From NCBI RefSeq assembly GCF_001815905.1, contig NZ_KV823238.1, positions 1 to 64,000 of the forward strand: 64,000 bases of DNA. The letters run 5' to 3'. The stretch comes from Brevibacterium sp. HMSC07C04. Lineage in GTDB: Bacteria > Actinomycetota > Actinomycetes > Actinomycetales > Brevibacteriaceae. This document shows positions 18,357-27,179 of this stretch, piece after piece; positions within the stretch are counted from its first letter, which is position 1, and each line of letters opens with the position of its first letter. Below the pieces are notes generated by a model. The model had not been told where the DNA came from, made no database searches, and worked only from the letters and a program-made list of their open reading frames with translations. Position numbers and translations under genes: made by a program.

Positions 18357-19103
18357 GTGGCAGAAGTTCCCGCACTCAGGCGGTCTATTGGGATTCTCCG
18401 GCACCTGGGGTCCTCGCTGCTGCCGGTCAGTGCCGGCGCTCTCGCCCGAACCCTGAGCATTCCCCGCTCCAGTCTGTACGACCTGCTTTCGGTTCTTGAA
18501 GAGTTCGACATGGTGCGCAGGTCTGAGAACGGCTATCTCCTCGGTTCAGGTGTGGGCGAGCTCGATGCGGCCCATTCGCGTCACGATTCTCTGCGGCGAA
18601 TCGTCCAGCCCGCTGCAGCTGAGGCTGCCGAAGCAGCTGGCGGTTCAGTGTGCGTATCCGTTCTGCGCGGTGGAGAAGCGCACTGCCTGCTGAGGGAAAC
18701 TGCGACGTGGCTGCCCGGCACCGGGGCGCAGTGTGAAGCCCGCAAGCCCGCCTATCTCACCGCAGCGGGCCGGGCGATTCTGTCGCGGCTGGAGTGGCGG
18801 GAAGTTGCGGTGATCTATTCCTCAGAGCCCGTCTTTGCCCAAAGCGCCGGGCAGGAGCTGCCGTCGTTGCGGGAATTCAATGCAGAACTGGCGGAGGTTC
18901 GATCTCGCGGCTGCGCGCTTGAGCACCCTTCAATGGGCAATGCCGTCTTGACGGTTGCCGCGCCCATAGTCGATGCCGCCGGGCGGCCGATTGCAGCGTT
19001 CGGCGTTTCGGTGTCGCCAGAAGGCATCGTGGCGGATCGTGAAAGGGAGGTCAGCGCACTGGCGATCGAGGCTGCTGAGGGGGTTTCAGCAAGTCTGCGA
19101 TGA
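18357..19103 (+). CDS. IclR family transcriptional regulator, first of a tandem pair
   Basis: The start is the GTG at 18357 behind AAGGAGG. The 248-residue protein has an N-terminal winged helix-turn-helix (about residues 5-65, with SAGALARTLSIPRSSLYDLL) and a C-terminal effector-binding domain containing the usual TAAGRAILSRL and a late SVSPEG segment. It closely resembles the next gene, including the shared MA-E/D-VPALRR start. The effector is unknown. The nearby catabolic TRAP/lhgO genes could be targets, but that is inference. Confidence 0.85.
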   Translation: MAEVPALRRSIGILRHLGSSLLPVSAGALARTLSIPRSSLYDLLSVLEEFDMVRRSENGYLLGSGVGELDAAHSRHDSLRRIVQPAAAEAAEAAGGSVCVSVLRGGEAHCLLRETATWLPGTGAQCEARKPAYLTAAGRAILSRLEWREVAVIYSSEPVFAQSAGQELPSLREFNAELAEVRSRGCALEHPSMGNAVLTVAAPIVDAAGRPIAAFGVSVSPEGIVADREREVSALAIEAAEGVSASLR

Positions 19104-19366
19104 GCGGATTCCAGTAGCCCGGACGATCGGACCAGTGAGAGCGCCCCTGTGTTTTGATTGAAAGCTAATGTATTAATATACGAAAACAGTAAAGGTTAAT
19201 TTCCCCAAAACGTCTGTTGGTTCACGAAGCGCGCAGATGCATCTCACGTAATCGCGCTCGGGGCTTCGTGTCCCTATTTCTCGGTAGGCTGAGAATCGAA
19301 ATAATCATCTTCGGTTCGCTGTTACCGTCAACGCCACAGCAGGCGCACGTGCAGAAAGGAGCACGA

Positions 19367-20074
19367 ATGGCGGATGTCCCTGCTCTTCGGCGAGCAGTTT
19401 CTATGCTGCGCGCTATATCCGTCAGCAGCGAGCCCATGAGTGCCGGGCAGCTGTCCCGCGAACTTGAGATCCCGCGGTCGACGGTCTACGACATCCTCAC
19501 GGTTCTCGAAGAACTCAACGTTGTCATCAAACGCAAGATCGGCTATCTTCCCGGGCCCGCTTCATCGGGTTTCGGGGCTGCGTATCTGCGGTCCATGCCG
19601 CTGGTCAACGCGGCAGCTCCGGCTATTCGCGCGCTTGCTGACGCTATGGACGGCTGTGTTCACCTGTCTATGCTTCGCGGCAGAAAAGCTCAGATCCTCG
19701 CGGTTGACCGCGGCACCGGCGCACCCGTCTGCTCAGACTGGGCCGGCGACATGCAGCCGGTGGAAACATCAGCTCCGGGCCGGGCGATCTTGTCGTGCCT
19801 GCCCAGGGACGCGGTTGCTGAACTCGTTGACGACAGCATGGTCGAGCGAGTATTCGAAGAAATCCGAGCGGTTCGCCTGCGCGGCTACGCGGTCGAACGC
19901 AGCAAAAACGACAACACGTGGATCATCAGCGCTGCTGTGCAGCCCAGGTCCGGTTCGCTGGTTGCAGCGCTGTCGGTTGTCCTGCCTGCCGAGCAATGGG
20001 ATAACGACAGCGAACTGCGCGCTTCCAAGGCCGTCAAGCTTACTGCCAAGAGGCTTTCCGACCGCCTGAGCTGA
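19367..20074 (+). CDS. IclR family transcriptional regulator, second of a tandem pair
   Basis: The ATG at 19367 follows AGAAAGGAG; the open frame from 19217 is leader. The 235-residue protein repeats the architecture of its upstream paralogue: HTH with SAGQLSRELEIPRSTVYDIL and effector domain with TSAPGRAILSCL. The effector domains have diverged more than the HTH regions, suggesting different ligands but related operators. A 50-bp AT-rich patch with the perfect palindrome TATTAATA (19171-19178) lies upstream and may hold its promoter. Confidence 0.83.
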   Translation: MADVPALRRAVSMLRAISVSSEPMSAGQLSRELEIPRSTVYDILTVLEELNVVIKRKIGYLPGPASSGFGAAYLRSMPLVNAAAPAIRALADAMDGCVHLSMLRGRKAQILAVDRGTGAPVCSDWAGDMQPVETSAPGRAILSCLPRDAVAELVDDSMVERVFEEIRAVRLRGYAVERSKNDNTWIISAAVQPRSGSLVAALSVVLPAEQWDNDSELRASKAVKLTAKRLSDRLS

Positions 20075-20090
20075 CGGTTAGGGTTGATCC

Positions 20091-21284
20091 GTGACCCTCC
20101 GACACGACCCGGCGGACGAACCCTTCTTCCGCGAATGGAACAACGCGCGGCGTCGCGAAACCGGGCGGGTGCGGACGATCACCCGGTCCCGCGCACGTTC
20201 AGCTCTGCTTCAGCAGCATTTGGGGCTCACGCGGGATCTTCCAGTCCCTGCCTGCCTTATCGTCGGATCCAAGGGCAAGGGCACAGCGGTGGCGGCAGCA
20301 ACGGCGACCCTGCACGCTGCAGGCCTGCGCGTGGGAACCATCACGAGCCCGCCCCTGCGGCATAATCGCGAACGGATCCGCGTCGACGGCGCCGCTGCTT
20401 CTCAGAGTGACTACGAGGCTGTTTCTCGGCGGGCCGCCCGTGCGCTTGACTGCCTGCCCGCACCGCATGCGGGCTATCTTCCGCCTTCGGGCATGTTCAC
20501 TCTTGTCGGCCTGCGTTGGCTATTGGATGCCGAGGTGGATGTCCTGGTTGTCGAAGAGGGCCTGGGCGGTCTCAGTGACGATGTTTCGCTGTTCTCGTAC
20601 CCGGCCGTCGGCGTCACGCAGATCTTCAGCGAGCACCTGGATGTTCTGGGCGGTTCGCTCGATTCGGTTGCAGCTGATCTGCTGGGAGTCATCGACGAAG
20701 CCACTGAGCGGGTTGTTGCTTTCTCTCCGCAGCCGCCCCAAGCGCAGACCCGCCTGCCCGCAAATACGGTGCCGATTGAAACGGGGGCGACGCTTGAGCG
20801 CAATATCCGCGTTGGTGCTGAAACCGCCCGCAGCCTGTTGGCCGTCAGCTTCCCGGACAGACCGCACCAAGCCCTGCCGAATGCCCGGGAGCTCGCCGAC
20901 AAGCTGATTCTGCCGGGCCGAGCGTCCCTGCACGCCGTGGATGGGGCACAGTGGTGCATTGATACGTCAATCAGCCCGGAGGGTGTTGCCGACATCCGCG
21001 GCCGGGCCGAGCGGATTCTGCGCCCGGGCTTTCGCGTGCTGGCAGCATTTCCCGATGTCAAAGACGTCGAAGGCTGCATAGCTGAACTCGACGGACTGCC
21101 GGTGACATTCGTCGGCGCAGGCCGCGAATACCTCAACTACACCCGCTCACAGGCAGGCACGACAACTCAGAAAGCAGCACACGACGCCCGAACCGACGGC
21201 TGCGATGTGCTGGCCGTGGGCACCCAGTCCTTCGCCGGCGAGCTGCTGGAACTCCTTGAAGTCGAAACCGACCGCTGGTGGTGA
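20091..21284 (+). CDS. FolC-like Mur ligase family protein, divergent
   Basis: The GTG at 20091 is six bases after TAGGGT (20079-20084), so the mRNA is probably leaderless. The 397-residue protein follows the folylpolyglutamate synthase plan: P-loop VGSKGKGT, TSPPL in place of TSPHL, EEGLGGLSDD in place of the EVGLGGRLDATN loop, and EHLDVLG in place of DHxxxLG. A shorter C-terminal domain follows. The altered loop and shortened length argue against it being the housekeeping FolC. It probably ligates an amino acid or glutamate to an unknown acid substrate. Confidence 0.6.
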   Translation: MTLRHDPADEPFFREWNNARRRETGRVRTITRSRARSALLQQHLGLTRDLPVPACLIVGSKGKGTAVAAATATLHAAGLRVGTITSPPLRHNRERIRVDGAAASQSDYEAVSRRAARALDCLPAPHAGYLPPSGMFTLVGLRWLLDAEVDVLVVEEGLGGLSDDVSLFSYPAVGVTQIFSEHLDVLGGSLDSVAADLLGVIDEATERVVAFSPQPPQAQTRLPANTVPIETGATLERNIRVGAETARSLLAVSFPDRPHQALPNARELADKLILPGRASLHAVDGAQWCIDTSISPEGVADIRGRAERILRPGFRVLAAFPDVKDVEGCIAELDGLPVTFVGAGREYLNYTRSQAGTTTQKAAHDARTDGCDVLAVGTQSFAGELLELLEVETDRWW

Positions 21285-21294
21285 GGAAGGCCCG

Positions 21295-21903
21295 TCAGTC
21301 GTCGTCGACGATCTCGCCTTCGATCACCTGGGGGCCTTCGCCTCGGCCGTTCCAGCCCCCAGCCCGCCCGTCCTGCGTGCGGAAAGCGCGGAAGGTGGTG
21401 GTGATCCGGCGGGCCAGCATCAAGCTGAAGACACCGTAGACGCCCAGCAGGAAAGCAGCCAGGTACATGCCGACGGTGATGGTGTCTGCCGGGAAAATCG
21501 GCATGACAAACCCGGCGATCACAGCGGCAATGCCGAGCACCAGGCCCAGCCACCACGACCGAACGCCCAGGCTGCGCATGAGAACAGACACGAGAATGAC
21601 GCCCGTGCCGAACAGAACGGCGACAACGCTCATCACCACAACGAGGAATCCGAGGAGTGCAGTGGGTGCGGCCAGAATGAGAATGCCCAGCAGACCTGAC
21701 AGCAGCGCGTGACCCAGGGCCAGGCCTGATTTGCGGCGCACCGAGGCGACAAGGGCAAGAACGGCATCAACCAAGAGCCACGTGCCGACCAGGTAGGAGA
21801 ACACCACCGCGCTGTGGCCGGGCCACACAATCAGCAGAATCGAAGCGATGAGCGCAAAGACACCCTGCAGGACTAAGAAGAGGTTGATCGGTCGGACTGC
21901 CAC
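21295..21903 (-). CDS. DUF308/HdeD-like membrane protein
   Basis: The 202-residue protein has about six transmembrane helices in two similar halves and a polar Arg/Gly-rich tail ending in acidic residues, as in HdeD-like DUF308 proteins. I chose the GTG at 21903 because AGGAAGGGA sits six bases before it; an ATG at 21921, overlapping the murI stop as ATGA, would add six residues and is the alternative. Function is not established beyond a loose link of HdeD to acid stress in enterobacteria. Confidence 0.75.
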   Translation of the reverse strand: MAVRPINLFLVLQGVFALIASILLIVWPGHSAVVFSYLVGTWLLVDAVLALVASVRRKSGLALGHALLSGLLGILILAAPTALLGFLVVVMSVVAVLFGTGVILVSVLMRSLGVRSWWLGLVLGIAAVIAGFVMPIFPADTITVGMYLAAFLLGVYGVFSLMLARRITTTFRAFRTQDGRAGGWNGRGEGPQVIEGEIVDDD

Positions 21904-21917
21904 GGTAGATCCCTTCC

Positions 21918-22685
21918 TCATACAGCTATGTCCAAAAGCGCCTGGCCGGCTGGGTAGGCGCTGACTGCGGCCGGGAGCTTCCCCGGTCGTCCCGACAGGT
22001 ACACCTGCAGCAGCCGCCCGGTGGGCTGTGCTTCCGAACTGGGGTTCAGCCCCAGCCGGTGCAGTGTCTGCTGGGCAACGGCGCCGTGCGAATCGTACAG
22101 CTGCCCGATACCCGGTCTGGCGGCGCGAATGACGTCGGCCACTAGTCCGTAGTGGGTGCAGCCCAGCACTATGTCGGTGATGCCTTCGGGGGTGTCGGCC
22201 ATTGCTTGGGCGACTGCCGCGCGAATGCTCACGGGGTCAGCTGCGTCAATGGCCTGCGCCAGTCCGAAGGCCGCTGTCTGGTGAACGTCGAGACCGGCGG
22301 CAAACTTCCCGATCAGCTCATTCTGGTAGTCGCTGTTCGTTGTGGCCGGAGTGGCCCACACGGCGAAGGGCCGTCCGGTTTCAGCTGCGGGTTTGATGGC
22401 GGGCACGGTGCCGATGATCGGAATGCTGAACTCTTTGCGCAGAGCGGGCAGCGCATTGACCGAGGCGGTGTTGCAGGCCACGACGATCGCATCGGGGCTG
22501 TGCTGGGCCAGGGTGCGGGCTGAGAACAGCGCCCGCTTGGTGACATCGGCACCGGAGAGTCTGCCGTAGGGGGCGAAGTCCGGGTCCATGGCAAGCACGA
22601 GGTCCGCCTGCGGGGCTGCCCGGTGGATGGCGTGGGCAAACGCCGTCAGTCCCAGTCCGGAATCGAAGACGCCGATGGTGGTCAT
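21918..22685 (-). CDS. murI: Glutamate racemase
   Basis: MurI supplies D-glutamate for peptidoglycan. The 255-residue protein begins TTIGVFDSGLGLTAFA, slightly divergent from the usual FDSGVGGLTV, and has the DFAPYG segment. Both catalytic cysteines of the Asp/Glu racemase family are present: ACNTAS (Cys71) and LGCTHYG (Cys176). It overlaps the upstream HAD gene as ATGA and precedes the DUF308 gene, forming a minus-strand operon. Confidence 0.9.
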   Translation of the reverse strand: MTTIGVFDSGLGLTAFAHAIHRAAPQADLVLAMDPDFAPYGRLSGADVTKRALFSARTLAQHSPDAIVVACNTASVNALPALRKEFSIPIIGTVPAIKPAAETGRPFAVWATPATTNSDYQNELIGKFAAGLDVHQTAAFGLAQAIDAADPVSIRAAVAQAMADTPEGITDIVLGCTHYGLVADVIRAARPGIGQLYDSHGAVAQQTLHRLGLNPSSEAQPTGRLLQVYLSGRPGKLPAAVSAYPAGQALLDIAV

Positions 22686-23389
22686 AGCCGCAGCTTTCTG
22701 GGTCGAGGTGTCAGCGAGTACGGGTTGTTCTGTTCCGGTCCGGTGGGGTCAGGGCGGGTCTCGGTGGGTGGGACAGCCGCCGGGCCGCTGGGTCCGGCAG
22801 GGTCAGCTGACATTTCCGAGGTGGCGATCTCCGCCGGTGTTGTCCGGTGCGGAGTTCTGGGGGCGGGTGGGGTGAACCGGCGCATCTGCTTGAAGTGCGC
22901 CTCGGTCAGCCCCTTGCTGTATTCGGGGGCGATCATGAGCAGGCGCTCGCCGAAGAGCACTGTGAAGTGCTCCAGGGTGGCAGGCTGGACCAGGTCGTCG
23001 TCAATCCAGATGGCCCGTTCGTCCGGGTGCTCGCGCAGAAACCTTTCGACCGCTTTGGCCTTCCACCACGTGTGCGGATCGTCCGCGTAGTAGTTGAATG
23101 ACGAGTCCGGCATGGGCTCGACCGCGTAGCGGCCGGTGAAGCCGAGCTTCGGTTCGATCTCTTCCGTGCACAGGTGCGACCACGTGGACAGCCAGACCAG
23201 CTGGGCGTGACGGCGCCGCACAAAGCGCTCCATGAGCTGCACGATGTGCGGCCGGTAGTGGAGTTCATAGTTCCAAGCGCGCACAGCTTTGCGCTTTTCC
23301 CGCCTGAACCGAGGCTCCGGCACGGGATAGGAGTTGAGGACGCCGTCGACGTCGAGAAAAATCCGCACGGGCGACTGGGCTTGGACCAT
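22682..23389 (-). CDS. HAD-like hydrolase domain protein
   Basis: I place the start at the ATG at 23389, preceded by TACCAT (23396-23401, minus strand) six bases upstream, a leaderless arrangement; an extra 31 residues in the longer frame look like leader. The 235-residue protein has motif I as FLDVDGVLN (Asp13, Asp15), a motif II-like WLSTW and an acidic IDDD motif. The substrate is unknown. The last 50 residues are Pro/Thr-rich and probably disordered. It is translationally coupled to murI. Confidence 0.75.
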   Translation of the reverse strand: MVQAQSPVRIFLDVDGVLNSYPVPEPRFRREKRKAVRAWNYELHYRPHIVQLMERFVRRRHAQLVWLSTWSHLCTEEIEPKLGFTGRYAVEPMPDSSFNYYADDPHTWWKAKAVERFLREHPDERAIWIDDDLVQPATLEHFTVLFGERLLMIAPEYSKGLTEAHFKQMRRFTPPAPRTPHRTTPAEIATSEMSADPAGPSGPAAVPPTETRPDPTGPEQNNPYSLTPRPRKLRL

Positions 23390-23606
23390 AAGTTCATGGT
23401 AGCCGCGACCGTTGACAGAGCGGACATCCGTGCCGCAGCTCGAGTTGACCCGTGGCTTGAGGACGATAAAGTACAGGTGCACGGTTTTCAGTGTTCATTC
23501 AGCTAAGCGGCTGATTGGTTGACGGAACTGTCAGGGTTGATGCGTTCCGGCACTCGTGAGTTCTGTGTGAAAGCCAAGTTGGTGTCAACGGAGACAAAGG
23601 AACATC

Positions 23607-24575
23607 ATGCTCAAACGTTTGCGCTCTACGGCTGTTGTTGCAGCAGTCGCCTCAATAGCCCTGGTCGCTTCTGGCTGCGCTGGCGGCGGTGGAGACAAAG
23701 GCACAGATATAGTCACGATCGCGACCGGCGGTTCTTCTGGTGTCTACTATCAGGTGGGCGCTGGATATGCGAACCTGCTCAAAGACTCACTGGGTTCTGA
23801 TGCAACGGTCCAGGCCACTGGCGCTTCGGTCGAAAACGTCACGCTGGTCCACGACGGCAACGCCGAAATCGCGTTCACGCAGGCTGACGCAGTCGACCAG
23901 GCAATCAAGGGCGAGGGTCCCTTCGAAGACAAATCCGCAGACAATATTCAGGCCATCGGTGCGCTGTATGACCAGTACATCCAGGTGGTCACAACAGAAA
24001 AGTCCGGGATCAAGACCTTTGACGACCTCAAGGGCAAGAAAATCTCAGTCGGCGACGCGAACTCCGGTGTAGAGCTCAATGCGCGCGCTGTTGTCAAGGC
24101 CTACGGGTACACCTATGACGACTTCAACGTCGACTACCTGTCCTACGCAGATGCCATTGACGCCATGAAGAACGGCCAGCTTGACGCCGCTTTCTTCACT
24201 TCGGGCATCCCGAACTCAGCCGTCAGCGACCTTGCGACAACCGAAAAGGTGGTTGTGCTTCCCCTGGATGGTGAGGGTGCGAAGACTCTGCTCGATGAGT
24301 ATGACTACCTCGGCGAAGCCACTGTTCCGGCTGATACGTACAAGTCTGCCGAGGACGCCAAGACCCTGACCATTCCGAACCTTCTGATAGCCAGCCCCGA
24401 CCTCACAGAAGAGGCGGGCTATGAGATGACAAAGGTCTTCTACGACAACCTGGACAAGCTCGAGAAGTCGCACAGCTCGGTTGCGGACATCGACATCGAC
24501 AAAGCGGCTGACGTCAAGGTTGCCGAGCTGCACCCCGGGGCTAAGAAGTACTTTGAAGAAAAGGGACTTCTGTAG
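23607..24575 (+). CDS. TAXI family TRAP transporter solute-binding lipoprotein
   Basis: TAXI proteins capture the substrate for tripartite ATP-independent periplasmic-type importers. The 322-residue product has a lipoprotein signal ending in ASGC (lipidated Cys24), then IATGGSSGVYYQVGAGYA, the characteristic TAXI opening. The start is ATG behind AAAGGAA. It heads a cluster with DUF1850, the fused membrane component and L-2-hydroxyglutarate oxidase. Substrates of TAXI transporters are mainly dicarboxylates and amino acids. Confidence 0.92.
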   Translation: MLKRLRSTAVVAAVASIALVASGCAGGGGDKGTDIVTIATGGSSGVYYQVGAGYANLLKDSLGSDATVQATGASVENVTLVHDGNAEIAFTQADAVDQAIKGEGPFEDKSADNIQAIGALYDQYIQVVTTEKSGIKTFDDLKGKKISVGDANSGVELNARAVVKAYGYTYDDFNVDYLSYADAIDAMKNGQLDAAFFTSGIPNSAVSDLATTEKVVVLPLDGEGAKTLLDEYDYLGEATVPADTYKSAEDAKTLTIPNLLIASPDLTEEAGYEMTKVFYDNLDKLEKSHSSVADIDIDKAADVKVAELHPGAKKYFEEKGLL

Positions 24576-24582
24576 AACCCGC

Positions 24583-25098
24583 ATGGCAGGCCGTAATCCG
24601 CTGCCCAGCAGCGCGCGATCGCTGACGCGCCGCGCGCTGCTGGGCGCGGGGCTCGGCCCGGCGGCAGCACTGGTGCTCGCCGCCGATGTCCCCGACCGGC
24701 GCCTCGTAGTCAGCTCTGTCCGGCCCGAGAAGCAGACTTTCTACCGTGCGCCGATCGGCGACGGCGACAGGATCACACTCCGATGGATCCACTCGGTGGA
24801 TCACAACCCCTGGGTGGAGCACTACGCGGTGTATGGACGTGAACTCCGCTTGGACTGCATAGAGCTTCGGACAATGGGGGCGGGAACCCCGTCGAACGCA
24901 CCCCGGGTGTACCGGTCTGGAAGCTCGCTGCACATGTGCGGCTATGACCGGCCGTACCAATCTCTCAACTGGATACATTCCCACGATGTTGCACACACAG
25001 TGACAATTCGTCGACAGCGGGGCAGTGAGTGGTCTTCGGACTTCATCGAGACCACAGATCTTCCCCATCGCGCTTCGATCACCCTGCGTGTTCTCTGA
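24583..25098 (+). CDS. DUF1850 domain protein
   Basis: The ATG at 24583 lies 7 bp after the TAXI gene; the longer upstream frame overlaps that gene and is rejected. The 171-residue protein has a Tat-like N-terminus (TRRALLGAGLGPAAALVLAA) and a conserved IHSVDHNPWVEHYAV core that marks DUF1850, a family repeatedly found between TAXI and DctM-type genes. It is probably exported and may aid the transporter, but its biochemical role is unknown. Confidence 0.8.
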   Translation: MAGRNPLPSSARSLTRRALLGAGLGPAAALVLAADVPDRRLVVSSVRPEKQTFYRAPIGDGDRITLRWIHSVDHNPWVEHYAVYGRELRLDCIELRTMGAGTPSNAPRVYRSGSSLHMCGYDRPYQSLNWIHSHDVAHTVTIRRQRGSEWSSDFIETTDLPHRASITLRVL

Positions 25099-25161
25099 AC
25101 GTCACGTCCTTACGGGGCAGTTCGCGTTCGGCGTTCATCGCCCTTCACATTTGGAGATTTC

Positions 25162-27153
25162 ATGAATTCGACTGCATCACCGAAATCGACGTCTGATGGC
25201 TTCAGCAGCACAGACGAACTCAGCGAAGACGCCCAAGAGCTGTTGGAAGACCTGGACCGGGAGTCGCGCACCCGGCCGTATCAGGACACGTGGCTGAAGA
25301 CCCCGGTTCTCATAGTCGGAGTGCTCCTGTCGCTCTACCACATGTACATCGCGCTGTTCTCCGGCCCGCCGCAGCTGGTGCACCGCGCCATCCACGTCTC
25401 AGCCATCCTCGTGCTGTGCTTTGCCCTCTACCGCCCAACGCGCAAACAGGGCAAAGCAACCGTTCCCTGGTACGACTGGATTCTGGTTGCCATATCAGCC
25501 TCAATCGCGGTCTATATTGCGCAGCAGTACAGCCAGATCGTCTCCGCTGGTGGGCGCTTCGACACGATTGACGTGGTATTCGGCGCGCTTCTGGTGTTCG
25601 TAGTCTTGGAAGCCGCCCGCCGCCTCACGGGGTGGGCGCTGCCCATCCTGGCCGTGCTGTTCATCGTGTATGGCATCTACGGTCGGATGATGCCGGGGGC
25701 ATTTAAGCACCGCGGCTACGATCTCGACCGCATTCTCAACTTCATGCTCTCGACGAACGAAGGCGTCTTCTCCACGGCGATCGGCGTTTCGTCCACCTAT
25801 ATATTCCTGTTCATTCTCTTCGGCGCAGTGCTTGCCAAGTCCGGCATGGGAGAGTTCTTCAACAACCTCGCCATGGCCGTAGCCGGCCAGACTCGCGGCG
25901 GTCCGGCCAAAGTGTCGGTGATCGCCTCTGGCTTCCTCGGGTCAATCAACGGTTCGGCTATTGCCAATGTTGTGACCACGGGTGCTTTTACGATTCCGCT
26001 CATGAAGCGCATCGGCTACCGACCCAACTTCGCCGGGGCGGTTGAAGCCTCCGCTTCGGTGGGTGGTCAGCTGCTTCCCCCGATTATGGGAGCGGCGGCA
26101 TTCATCATGGCCGAAACCCTGGGCATCCCGTATCAGCAGATTGCGCTGGTCGCGATCGTGCCCGCGCTGCTGTACTACCTGGGCATCATCGCCCAGGTGC
26201 ACCTGCGGGCCACGCGCGACGGGCTGAAGGGAATCTCAAAGGACAGCATCCCGGCTGTTCTGAGCGTGCTGAAGGAGCGCGGTCACCTGCTGATTCCGCT
26301 GGGCTATCTGCTGTTCATGCTGTTCTTTTCGGGCCGCACGATTCTCTTCTCCGCTGTCACAACGGTCATCGTCACCATCATCGTGGCTCAGCTGCGCAAG
26401 ACCACGCGGATGTCAGTCAAGGACATTCTCGAATCTCTCCGCGACGGGGCGATCACCGCTGTCTCGGTTGCTGTTGCATGTGCGTGCGTCGGGATCATCG
26501 TCGGCATCGCAACGCTGACGGGGCTGGGCGTCAAACTCGCCGGAGCGATTGTCGCCATCGGCGGAGGCCTTCTGCTTCCCACGCTCATCATGACGGCTCT
26601 TGCCTGCATCATCCTCGGCATGGGACTTCCGTCTATTCCGGCCTACATCATCACTGCGACCATGGCGGCTCCGGCTCTGGGCGAGCTTGGCGTCGAACCG
26701 CTGGTTGCGCACCTGTTCGTGTTCTACTTCGGCCTTTTTGCCAACATCACACCGCCGGTGGCGCTGGCGGCCTTTGCCGGAGCGGGCCTGGCCGGGGGCG
26801 ATCCGATGAAGACCGGCTTTGCGGCCATGAAACTGGCAGTCGCGGGCTACATCGTCCCGTTTATCTTCGTGTACAACCCCGGCCTGCTGTGGCAGAACGT
26901 GCCGATCCCGGAAGCCGTGTGGATCACCGTCACCGCAGCCATCGGCGTTTTGGTGCTCGCGGTTGCCGCGGAGGGAATGTTCATGGCCCCCGTTCCGCTT
27001 GCGCTGCGGATCGTTCTTGCCGCAGGCGCAATCCTGCTCATTGTGCCCGGCTCGATAAGCGACTTCGTCGCCTTTGGGGTTCTGGCCGCAGGCTTTGCCG
27101 TTCAGCTGGTGGTGGCCGCGAAGAAGCAGCGGCTGAGCATCCGCAATATCTGA
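25162..27153 (+). CDS. TRAP transporter fused permease (4TM/12TM, DctQM type)
   Basis: This 663-residue integral membrane protein combines the small DctQ-like four-helix part (about residues 45-175) with the large DctM-like part in one chain, as is standard for TAXI systems. Hydrophobic helices fill the rest, with conserved stretches such as GSINGSAIANVVTTGAFTIP and GMGLPSIPAYI. The start is ATG behind GGAG. It couples substrate entry to an ion gradient and works with the upstream binding protein. lhgO follows 26 bp later. Confidence 0.93.
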   Translation: MNSTASPKSTSDGFSSTDELSEDAQELLEDLDRESRTRPYQDTWLKTPVLIVGVLLSLYHMYIALFSGPPQLVHRAIHVSAILVLCFALYRPTRKQGKATVPWYDWILVAISASIAVYIAQQYSQIVSAGGRFDTIDVVFGALLVFVVLEAARRLTGWALPILAVLFIVYGIYGRMMPGAFKHRGYDLDRILNFMLSTNEGVFSTAIGVSSTYIFLFILFGAVLAKSGMGEFFNNLAMAVAGQTRGGPAKVSVIASGFLGSINGSAIANVVTTGAFTIPLMKRIGYRPNFAGAVEASASVGGQLLPPIMGAAAFIMAETLGIPYQQIALVAIVPALLYYLGIIAQVHLRATRDGLKGISKDSIPAVLSVLKERGHLLIPLGYLLFMLFFSGRTILFSAVTTVIVTIIVAQLRKTTRMSVKDILESLRDGAITAVSVAVACACVGIIVGIATLTGLGVKLAGAIVAIGGGLLLPTLIMTALACIILGMGLPSIPAYIITATMAAPALGELGVEPLVAHLFVFYFGLFANITPPVALAAFAGAGLAGGDPMKTGFAAMKLAVAGYIVPFIFVYNPGLLWQNVPIPEAVWITVTAAIGVLVLAVAAEGMFMAPVPLALRIVLAAGAILLIVPGSISDFVAFGVLAAGFAVQLVVAAKKQRLSIRNI

Positions 27154-27179
27154 GAAGAGCTTCAGAGGGGAAACCGGCG

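Noticed and set aside
19171-19178. AT-rich patch upstream of the second IclR gene as a sign of horizontal transfer
   Set aside because: It is only about 50 bp, and the surrounding genes have the same codon and GC character as the rest of the window; a promoter is a simpler explanation.
26478-27179. N-terminal extension of lhgO through the TRAP permease in another frame
   Set aside because: The extension overlaps a strongly supported gene and has no homology-like features; the ATG at 27180 has a good ribosome-binding site and begins the FAD motif.
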